From assembly GCF_021390545.1 (NCBI RefSeq), contig NZ_JAJUWR010000001.1, forward strand, positions 186,001-250,000: DNA of 64,000 nucleotides. The letters run 5' to 3'. The position numbers and the translations under genes were made by a program. This document shows positions 52,952 through 60,169 of this stretch, piece after piece. Under the pieces are notes generated by a model. The model saw only the letters and a list, made by a program, of their open reading frames with translations, did not search any database and was not told where the DNA came from. Origin of the DNA: Algoriphagus sp. AGSA1 (GTDB lineage: Bacteria > Bacteroidota > Bacteroidia > Cytophagales > Cyclobacteriaceae). Numbering within the stretch: position 1 is the stretch's first letter; each line of letters starts with the position of its first letter.

Positions 52952-54601
52952 ATGAAAAAATCTCTTTTAGTAATTCCGGTATTTTTTATCATGAGTTTGG
53001 CTTTAGCTCAAATCCCCACACCGGATGCTTATCGCAAGGCTCAGTCTGAATTGGCAGCCAAGAATTATTGGGAAGCAATTCCGCTTTTCAAGCAATTCAT
53101 TAATCCTAAAGAATATGGAAATCTGGCGAATTATGCGGCATTTCACTTGGCTGAAGCTGCGTTAGCCGCAAACCAACCTGCACAGGCGATAGATGCATTA
53201 GAACCAGTAGTGAACGGAAGTTGGGCGAAAACTGAGGAAGCCAGGTACCTTCTGTCTGTTGCTTATTTCAAAAACCAACAAAATATAGAAGCACTTAAGC
53301 TGATCAAAAAGATCAAAAATGAGAAGATAATGGCTATGGCAGAAAATGCCACCTATGAGCATCTTAAGCAGGTCAGTTCCAGCTTTATGATAGCCAATCT
53401 ATCAGAATATAAAGACAATAGGGGATATGGGGAGGCACTGAAGCGGGTGCTGGAAAGCCAGACCATCCTATCGGCTACAGAGCGCGCGGCGTATTACGAG
53501 CTCCAAGGCAAATCCAATGAGAGCGCTAATGTGGTTAAAGACCAAGTGTTGGATATTGTAGTGATTCTGCCTTTTACAAATTCATCCCGTACCAGTTTGA
53601 CAAGTATCTCACAGAATGACTTCATATACGAATTGTACCAAGGCCTGGAATATGGTGTGGAGCAGCTGAAATTGGGCGGAGCAAGGGTCAATATGTTGAC
53701 TTTTGATTCAAAAAGGGATGTGTCTCATCTACAAAAGTTGCTTCGTGATCCAGCTATTTCCACGGCAGATGTTATTATAGGCCCTATTTACCCTGAAGAA
53801 TCATCCGCAGTCAGCAGTTTTGCTGAGACGGCGAGGATTCCCTTCATCCACCCGCTTTCTAACTTAGGAGAGAGGTTTGAGGAATTGAATTATAGTTATT
53901 TGTTCCGCCCTTCTGTAAGTTCCATTGCTGATGGGATAGTAGCTTCCTTAAAAAGGCAAAACTGGGGTGATAAAGTCGCCATAGGCTACAGCAGTAGCTC
54001 AAGGGATGAGATGCTGGCAAAAATGTTACAGGATAAACTTGGGCGTGCCGGATTTAGACTGGTGAAATCTGAGCAGATAAACTCAAGAAACAGCAGTGAA
54101 TTTTTGCAGGATTTGGGAATCCGAAGTGGACAGGAAGTTATGTCTGTGGATCAGATAATCTTACTTTCTGATGACCCATCCATCGCCCAGCCTGTTTTCT
54201 CCCTTATGGAATCCATCACGGCATCGATCCCAACACTGGTTATGGATTCCTGGTTGGGCTTCAATTTTGCCAACTACGAAATGCTGGAGTTTCCAAACTT
54301 TTATTTCATTGGAAACAATACCTTGAATTTCTATGGAGATCCTATGAAGAAGTTCAGGAATAAATTTTATGATAAGTATCTGAATCTTCCAAGTATAAAC
54401 TCTGCCTTAGGGGCAGAATTAATAACTTGGATTTCGTCCAACATGTCAGATTCCAAAGGGTTTGATTTGAGAAGAAACCTTGATCAGAATGCTTTCCAGA
54501 CAGGGAAATTGACTTGGGGATTTAATTTCCAAGGAGCTCATAATAATCAATACGTGCCGCTTTTTAAATTGGAAGCAGGCGAATTGAAACCTTTAGATTA
54601 A
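52952..54601 (+). CDS. TPR plus periplasmic-binding-domain protein (LpoA-like)
   Basis: Started at 52952 (MKKSLLVIPVFFIMSLALAQ) the product has 549 residues; the upstream TTG-led frame adds six residues before the signal. An N-terminal TPR-like helical part (YRKAQSELAAKNYWEAIPLF, YLLSVAYFKNQQNIEALKLI) leads into a Leu/Ile/Val-binding-type two-lobe domain (DIVVILPFTNSS, VIIGPIYPEESSAVSSFAET, IPFIHPLSNLGERF). The layout matches LpoA, the outer-membrane activator of penicillin-binding protein 1A, and related ABC solute-binding proteins. It is followed after three bases by hemL. Confidence 0.8.
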   Translation: MKKSLLVIPVFFIMSLALAQIPTPDAYRKAQSELAAKNYWEAIPLFKQFINPKEYGNLANYAAFHLAEAALAANQPAQAIDALEPVVNGSWAKTEEARYLLSVAYFKNQQNIEALKLIKKIKNEKIMAMAENATYEHLKQVSSSFMIANLSEYKDNRGYGEALKRVLESQTILSATERAAYYELQGKSNESANVVKDQVLDIVVILPFTNSSRTSLTSISQNDFIYELYQGLEYGVEQLKLGGARVNMLTFDSKRDVSHLQKLLRDPAISTADVIIGPIYPEESSAVSSFAETARIPFIHPLSNLGERFEELNYSYLFRPSVSSIADGIVASLKRQNWGDKVAIGYSSSSRDEMLAKMLQDKLGRAGFRLVKSEQINSRNSSEFLQDLGIRSGQEVMSVDQIILLSDDPSIAQPVFSLMESITASIPTLVMDSWLGFNFANYEMLEFPNFYFIGNNTLNFYGDPMKKFRNKFYDKYLNLPSINSALGAELITWISSNMSDSKGFDLRRNLDQNAFQTGKLTWGFNFQGAHNNQYVPLFKLEAGELKPLD

Positions 54602-54604
54602 ACC

Positions 54605-55897
54605 ATGAATATTTCCAAGAGTAAGGCGCTTTTTGCAAAAGCCCAAAATTACATTCCAGGCGGAGTGAATTCCCCTGTTCGTGCATTTCGTGCAGTCGGT
54701 GGAGAGCCACTTTTTATTAAAAAGGCAGACGGTGCATATTTATACGATGAGGATGGGAACAAATTCATCGAATTGATCAACAGCTGGGGGCCTATGCTCC
54801 TAGGCCATAATCATCCAAAAGTGAAGGAGGAGGTGATACAGGCTATGGAGGATGGTACTTCCTTCGGTGCTCCTACTGCCCGTGAAGTGGAAATAGCTGA
54901 GCTGATTGTAAGCATGGTGCCTTCTATAGAGAAAGTTAGAATGGTCAATTCCGGGACGGAGGCTACTATGTCGGCTATCCGAGTGGCAAGAGGCTATACT
55001 GGGAGGGATAAGTTCATCAAGATGGAAGGGCATTACCATGGTCATGGGGATTCGTTTTTGATTGCTGCCGGATCTGGTGCCATGACCATGGGTGATCCGG
55101 ATTCGCCGGGAGTGACTAAAGGGACAGCTAAGGACACGCTGATAGCTCCTTACAACGATTTGGAAGCTATCGAGAAGCTGATAGAAGCAAATCCAGGAGA
55201 GATTGCCGCGTTGATTTTAGAGCCTGTTCCGGGAAATATGGGTCTTTGCCTTCCAAAAGAAGGGTATTTGCAAGGTCTTCGGGATATCTGTTCCAGAGAA
55301 GGTATAGTCTTGATCTTTGATGAGGTGATGACTGGATTCCGAGTGGCAAAGGGCGGTGCTCAAGAGGTATTTGGAGTTACTCCGGATATGACCACTTTGG
55401 GAAAAATCATCGGTGGTGGCATGCCTGTAGGGGCTTATGGAGGAAAGAAAGAGATTATGGAATTTGTATCTCCTGCCGGCCCGGTTTACCAGGCAGGTAC
55501 ACTTTCGGGGAATCCAATTGCGATGGCGGCAGGATTGACCATGCTGAAATTTCTGAACGAGGATCCAACTGTTTATTCTGAGCTAAATCACATTGGCAGG
55601 AAGTTGACCGAGGGCATTACAAGCATCAATAGAGAATTAGGATTGAATTACACGGTAAACAGTCTGGGAAGCATGTATTCCCTGTTTTTCACCGATAAGC
55701 CCGTATTTGACTTTGAAAGCGCAAAGACTTCTGACACTGCTTTATTCGGTAAATATTTCCAGGCCATGCTGAAACGTGGTGTTTACCTGGCACCAAGTCA
55801 GTTTGAAAGTTTATTCCTGTCCACTGCTTTGAAAGATGAGTTGATAGATCAGATCCTAGTGGCTCATAAAGAGGCGATGGTGGAGATAATTTCCTAA
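54605..55897 (+). CDS. hemL: Glutamate-1-semialdehyde 2,1-aminomutase
   Basis: The 430-residue PLP enzyme makes 5-aminolevulinate for heme. The pyridoxal Lys267 is in TLGKIIGGGMPVGAYGG. Other family blocks are YIPGGVNSPVRAF, VNSGTEATMSAIRVARG, EGHYHGHGDSFL and FDEVMTGFRVAKGGAQ. The three-base gap after the preceding gene shows that the two are co-transcribed. The stop codon is overlapped by the end of the PIN pseudogene on the other strand. Confidence 0.96.
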   Translation: MNISKSKALFAKAQNYIPGGVNSPVRAFRAVGGEPLFIKKADGAYLYDEDGNKFIELINSWGPMLLGHNHPKVKEEVIQAMEDGTSFGAPTAREVEIAELIVSMVPSIEKVRMVNSGTEATMSAIRVARGYTGRDKFIKMEGHYHGHGDSFLIAAGSGAMTMGDPDSPGVTKGTAKDTLIAPYNDLEAIEKLIEANPGEIAALILEPVPGNMGLCLPKEGYLQGLRDICSREGIVLIFDEVMTGFRVAKGGAQEVFGVTPDMTTLGKIIGGGMPVGAYGGKKEIMEFVSPAGPVYQAGTLSGNPIAMAAGLTMLKFLNEDPTVYSELNHIGRKLTEGITSINRELGLNYTVNSLGSMYSLFFTDKPVFDFESAKTSDTALFGKYFQAMLKRGVYLAPSQFESLFLSTALKDELIDQILVAHKEAMVEIIS

Positions 55898-56286
55898 ACT
55901 TGAATCAAGTGAGGGTTTATTATTTCCAGTCTTTTTAGAGATGAGAAATCTGAAGTGTTTCTAGTTAACAGAATATAATTAAAAGTAATTGCTGTGGACG
56001 CTATAAGAGCATCGGGTAATTTTATTTTCGAGGATTTTCTTATCCTAATACACTCATTTACAATCTGATCTGAAAGGTTGATTATTAAGGAACCATTTAT
56101 GAAATTCCTTAATAAGTCTTCGTGGCTTTTAGAGGTATTGAATCATAACAATTCAATCTTTGTGATGACTGAAATTGTAGGTGTTTGATTTATTATCTGA
56201 TTTAAAAAGTTCTGCTGATTTGCTTGAAATTTCCCTGCAAGCCAATCGATGATAACATTGGTGTCTATTAAGTAGGATCTTTCCAT
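55894..56286 (-). pseudogene. PIN-domain (VapC-like) toxin with in-frame TGA
   Basis: The minus frame of 131 codons starts MERSYLIDTNVIIDWLAG and has the PIN acid residues (Asp8, and LPDALIAST further on) with ITFNYILLTRNTSDF at the end. Codon 48 is TGA (56143-56145), in ITKIELL-stop-FNTSK; Gly (GGA) would be expected in relatives, so one base changes it. No frameshift is needed. The stop at 55894-55896 overlaps the stop of hemL. A toxin of this type would be an RNase, but this copy should be inactive. Confidence 0.75.
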
Positions 56287-56480
56287 TCTGAGCGACTTTT
56301 GGTAACATATTCTTGAAGTTCCTCAGCTATTTCATCAGGTAGTTTGCCTCCATACTTCTCAGAATGGGATATTGCTGTATTAGGTTCTTTTTTAAGGACT
56401 TTCAAAATATTCAATGCCTCTAAGTCTTCAAGTAACTTCTAGGCTTTCTGGTTGTTTATTTGAATTAGGACGGTTTCCAT
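56268..56480 (-). pseudogene. Antitoxin partner of the PIN toxin with in-frame TAG
   Basis: Frame of 71 codons: METVLIQINNQKA, then TAG at codon 14 (56439-56441), then KLLEDLEALNILKVLKK and KYGGKLPDEIAEELQEYV to a stop 19 bases inside the toxin gene. This has the shape of small Bacteroidota PIN-associated antitoxins; Tyr or a similar residue is expected at the stop. Overlap with the toxin start is typical of TA pairs. Confidence 0.7.
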
Positions 56481-56584
56481 AGTAAAGTCGTTATACTTAC
56501 TAAGTTACTAAAAAATAGGATGAGAGTTTATTTTCTTTAGTAAGCTGAATCTTGAATCTTTATAAAATATTAAAAACAAAAATC

Positions 56585-56938
56585 ATGTCTATCAAAGTTT
56601 ACGGAATCAAGAATTGCAATACGATGAAGAAGACCTTCGATTTCCTGGAGGAAAAAGGAGTGGAGTATGACTTTGTCGATTATAAGAAACAGAAGCCTGA
56701 TGCGCCACTTTTGGAAGGTTTTTTAGAGAAAACAGATCTTGGTTCTTTGGTGAATAAAAAAGGAACGACTTACAGGAAGATGAGTGATGAGCAGAAATCT
56801 GCTTTAGAAAATGAGGAGACTGCGATTCCTATTCTGGAAGAAAACTCAAGCATGATCAAACGTCCGGTGATAGTATATAAAGATGGGAGTTTGAGTCTAG
56901 GGTTTGATGCGGAGGTGATTGAAGGGCATTTGAAATAA
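56585..56938 (+). CDS. ArsC/Spx-family thioredoxin-like protein
   Basis: The start at 56585 (MSIKVYGIKNCNTMKKTFDF) gives 117 residues and is preferred over the upstream frame. The thioredoxin-like fold has KNCNTMKK with a single Cys, as in YffB/Spx-type proteins rather than Cys-x2-Cys enzymes. Its later blocks are EYDFVDYKKQKPD and KRPVIVYKDG. Members are glutathione-dependent reductases or regulators; activity is not established. Confidence 0.85.
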   Translation: MSIKVYGIKNCNTMKKTFDFLEEKGVEYDFVDYKKQKPDAPLLEGFLEKTDLGSLVNKKGTTYRKMSDEQKSALENEETAIPILEENSSMIKRPVIVYKDGSLSLGFDAEVIEGHLK

Positions 56939-57068
56939 GTCTGTCGCACCGGCGCAAAATCTCCCGTATCGGAGCTAAGTTTACTTGGCTTTTCGGGATT
57001 TGTAATAGGGCTATTGGAGGTTTGTCACCTCGAATAATTTATTGTTGGATTTTTAATCCTTAAGTAAA

Positions 57069-57092
57069 CTTCGGAATTGCAAAATTCCGAAG
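57069..57092. terminator. Perfect 10-bp palindrome downstream of the DUF2231 gene
   Basis: CTTCGGAATT and AATTCCGAAG flank the loop GCAA. On the minus strand TTTACTTAA follows, so it may end the 57125-62911 transcript. A REP-like palindrome is also possible. Confidence 0.45.
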
Positions 57093-57124
57093 AGTTGAGG
57101 TTTTCGAGCCTTTGCAGGAGATTC

Positions 57125-58513
57125 TTAATAAACAATCGTATCTGTAGGCAGAGGGGGCAAGTTCAGATTCCCTGTTTCCAGGTAAAAACTCAACAGGGAG
57201 GATTTTTCAGAATCAGCCGCCGGTGAATCAAAAGCAAACACTTTCTCCAGGCTTGGATGGCCATCGAGAACTGATAATTTATCGACGGTCACTTGAGTAT
57301 TGTTGATATAAAGCAGTTTCAGATTCTTGTTTTCTACTAGCTTTCCCAAGCTAGACCCATTGATACCAGTCTGATTAAGTTTCAATACGGTCAGGTTTGG
57401 AAGGGAGGCAATTTCCTCCAAAACGACATCGCTTATTGCTGTTCCGGTCAGATCCAAGTACACAATCTGGTCTTTTGCCGATTGGAGCATTTGCCAGTCA
57501 GAATCAGAAAATGTCGGAAAATTGATACAACTAACCTTCAACAATGGAGAGTCTTTTTTTATTTGTTCAGCGAAGAAACCTTTCTCCCTAAGTTTCGAAA
57601 TTGAATCCTGTGGAAGCTTTGCTACCTCAATTACAGGATAAAATGGTATCTCGTTCTTTTTGAAAAATGGGGTTACCAAACTCGCGTTTATCGCTGCTTC
57701 GCCAAGCTTCGCATTTTCAGAAGGTCCTGATGCGATCCACGCTTTGATCAATTCAATCTCTTCTTTTCTAGGCTGGCGTTTATCCTTTGGGGGCATGTGG
57801 TCTTCATCATCTTCCGGTAAAACCAGGCGAGTAAATAGCGAGCTTTTCTCAGGATTGCCACTTTCTAAAATAGCTCCGTCTTCGCCTCCTTTTTGTATGC
57901 CTTTGAAGGTACTTAGATCCAATTCTCCCTTAAGTTTTTTAGGGTTATGGCAACTTTTACAGTTTTGATCCAAAATCGGCTGGATTGCTCCAGCGTAAAA
58001 CTCTACTTCTTCCCAGTTGTCCTCTGGAAGTTCAAGAGGTTCATTCTTGCTTGTTTCACCTCCCAAGAAAACTTGAAGCTCTGGAGGCAAAACTTCGGTG
58101 AAGTAATCGTCCCCATGGGTAATATTACCTCCAAGATGGCCGGTGAGCGTTAAAATCACCAAAAGTGTAGCCGCTTTGATTTTCAGGTATGCAGGATATG
58201 CAACTGATTTTTTTAAATGATACCAAAGCCCGAAAGAAAGGAGTGTAGTAAGAATCCCCAAGATTAGGTGAAACTTCACTGAGTCCCAACCGTAGCCCTC
58301 TCCTTGGTATTGAAGAAATCCGCTTATACTGGCAAAACCGGCTGAAATTCCACCTAACAGAAATGCCAGTTGGATAATAGGAGAGTATATCGAATACTTC
58401 TTTCCTGCCCAAAAAATCAGAATCACTCCAAATACCAAAAAGCCAATGGGCAAGTGAACCAAAATCGGGTGAAATCGCCCAACCAGAGGAAAAATAAAAT
58501 CAATCATATCCAT
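57125..58513 (-). CDS. DUF2231 membrane protein with cytochrome c (PSCyt1) and LRR tail
   Basis: The 462-residue product has four hydrophobic helices in the first 150 residues (PILVHLPIGFLVFGVILIFW is the DUF2231 helix). A PSCyt1-like heme domain follows with NCKSCHNPKKLKGELDL. The C-terminal 120 residues contain leucine-rich repeats (IASLPNLTVLKLNQTGING, LKLLYINNTQVTVDKL). It is the fourth gene of a minus-strand cluster with DUF1553, DUF1501 and a truncated isomerase, and is a membrane-bound electron carrier by inference. Met3 (58507) is an alternative start. Confidence 0.85.
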   Translation of the reverse strand: MDMIDFIFPLVGRFHPILVHLPIGFLVFGVILIFWAGKKYSIYSPIIQLAFLLGGISAGFASISGFLQYQGEGYGWDSVKFHLILGILTTLLSFGLWYHLKKSVAYPAYLKIKAATLLVILTLTGHLGGNITHGDDYFTEVLPPELQVFLGGETSKNEPLELPEDNWEEVEFYAGAIQPILDQNCKSCHNPKKLKGELDLSTFKGIQKGGEDGAILESGNPEKSSLFTRLVLPEDDEDHMPPKDKRQPRKEEIELIKAWIASGPSENAKLGEAAINASLVTPFFKKNEIPFYPVIEVAKLPQDSISKLREKGFFAEQIKKDSPLLKVSCINFPTFSDSDWQMLQSAKDQIVYLDLTGTAISDVVLEEIASLPNLTVLKLNQTGINGSSLGKLVENKNLKLLYINNTQVTVDKLSVLDGHPSLEKVFAFDSPAADSEKSSLLSFYLETGNLNLPPLPTDTIVY

Positions 58514-58655
58514 CTTTTCTGGTGCGTTCTAGAAATTCATCCAAGGGGAGTTTATTTCCCCAGTCAGTTTGAAAAAATTGAAGTTGCGTCTGGGCGAAAA
58601 TAGGGGGTAACATGAGACTGAAAAGCAGAGCGACCAGAGATAATCTTTTAAGCAT
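58500..58655 (-). pseudogene. Truncated sugar-phosphate isomerase/epimerase-like start
   Basis: A 51-codon frame from the ATG at 58655 has a signal peptide (LKRLSLVALLFSLMLPPIFA) followed by QLQFFQTDWGNKLPLDEFLE and RTRKDGYD, then stops. That sequence is like the start of exported xylose-isomerase-type TIM barrels, whose next residue after GYD is usually Gly. The remaining 200-plus residues are absent. It overlaps the DUF2231 gene start by 14 bases, so a deletion fusing the two ends is likely. Confidence 0.5.
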
Positions 58656-58662
58656 TGAAATT

Positions 58663-60168
58663 CTAAGCTAGTATTTTATGGATCAATTCTCCTTCAACAT
58701 CAGTCAACCGGAATGGGCGGCCTTGAAAATCATACGTAAACTGTTCATGATCAAAGCCCATCAAATGCAGAATTGTGGCATGAATATCATGTACAGAAAC
58801 TTTCTCTTCAATGCCGGAAAATCCGAAATCATCTGTTTTGCCATAAGTCACTCCCGGCTTGATGCCACCGCCTGCCATCCACATGGTAAAGGCGTCTCCA
58901 TGATGGTCTCTACCTAGGAAACTTTGGGTTTTACCCTCCCGGTTCTCCTGCATTGGCGTACGGCCAAATTCACCGCCCCAGACTACCAAGGTGTCTTCCA
59001 GCAATCCTCTTTGTTTCAAATCAAGGAGCAATGCAGAAACTGGACGGTCCAGCTCTCGGCATTTATTTCTCAATCCCATATCGATCGATCCATCATGATC
59101 TGTACCGTGCGTGTCCCAGCCCCAATCGTATAACTGCACAAAACGTACGCCTTTCTCCACTAATTTTCTGGCAAGGAGACAGTTGTTGGCAAGGGATTCT
59201 GTGCCAGGCTTCGTGCCGTACAATTGGTGAATAGATTCAGGTTCATCATTGATATTCATGACTTCCGGTACTTCGATCTGCATACGGTAAGCCATTTCAT
59301 ATAGGTTGATTCTGGCAAGAATTTCAGGATCCCCATAGGCATCAAATTCTTCTTTGTTGATGGTATTGATAGCCTCAATGACGTTTTTCTTAAGATTTCT
59401 GGACATTCCTTCCGGGTCGTCTAGATAGAGAACCGGGTCGCCTTTGGATCTGCATTGCACTCCTTGATAGACGGAAGGCAGAAATCCAGATCCCCATACA
59501 CTTTTGCCTGCATCAGGAGTTTTTCCTCCTGAAGTAAGCACCACAAAGCCCGGAAGATTTTGGTTTTCTGTTCCCAGACCATAAGTCACCCAGCTTCCTA
59601 AGCTAGGACGACCAAGTCTTGCACTTCCCGTTTGCATCAAAAGTTGAGCTGGGCCATGATTGAATTGATCGGTGTGAACCGCTTTCAAAAAGGAGACTTC
59701 ATCAGCCATTTTTTGAAAATGCGGCATATAATCTGAAATCCATGCGCCCGATTCCCCATGCTGGGAGAAATTGGCCTGAGGACCAAGTAGATTGGGAACT
59801 CCACGGATGAAAGCGAATTTCTTTCCTTCCAATAAGGATTGAGGGCAGGGCTGATTGTGATATTTTACCAATTCAGGCTTGAAATCGAACAGCTCCAACT
59901 GGGAAGGAGCTCCAGCCATGTGGAGGTAAATGATAGCTTTTGCTTTTGCTCCAAAAGGTGGGGGTAAAGGAGAAAGCGGATTCAAATCACGCTGGGTTAG
60001 ATTTAGACGGTTAGAGGCTGAAGATGAACCAGTATCACATCCAAACAGTAAAGGTGCCATTGCCAATCCGCCGACTTTGGACACACAATCCATCAGGAAA
60101 TGTCTTCTTGTTTGCTTTTCCAGCTTTTGCTGTGCAAACTCCATGAGCATTTTATCTAAATTCATCAT
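58663..60168 (-). CDS. DUF1501 protein with Tat lipoprotein signal
   Basis: The 501-residue protein has a twin-arginine signal (TRRHFLMDCV, R21-R22) and lipobox ending LLFGC (Cys44). The core has AKAIIYLHMAGAPSQLELFD, FSQHGESGAWISDYMP, WDTHGTDHDG and VVWGGEFGRTPM. These are the hallmarks of DUF1501, an alkaline-phosphatase/sulfatase-superfamily fold common beside PSCyt1 genes in Planctomycetes and some Bacteroidota. The activity is unknown. Its start is one base after the DUF1553 gene's stop. Confidence 0.9.
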   Translation of the reverse strand: MMNLDKMLMEFAQQKLEKQTRRHFLMDCVSKVGGLAMAPLLFGCDTGSSSASNRLNLTQRDLNPLSPLPPPFGAKAKAIIYLHMAGAPSQLELFDFKPELVKYHNQPCPQSLLEGKKFAFIRGVPNLLGPQANFSQHGESGAWISDYMPHFQKMADEVSFLKAVHTDQFNHGPAQLLMQTGSARLGRPSLGSWVTYGLGTENQNLPGFVVLTSGGKTPDAGKSVWGSGFLPSVYQGVQCRSKGDPVLYLDDPEGMSRNLKKNVIEAINTINKEEFDAYGDPEILARINLYEMAYRMQIEVPEVMNINDEPESIHQLYGTKPGTESLANNCLLARKLVEKGVRFVQLYDWGWDTHGTDHDGSIDMGLRNKCRELDRPVSALLLDLKQRGLLEDTLVVWGGEFGRTPMQENREGKTQSFLGRDHHGDAFTMWMAGGGIKPGVTYGKTDDFGFSGIEEKVSVHDIHATILHLMGFDHEQFTYDFQGRPFRLTDVEGELIHKILA

Positions 60169-60169
60169 A

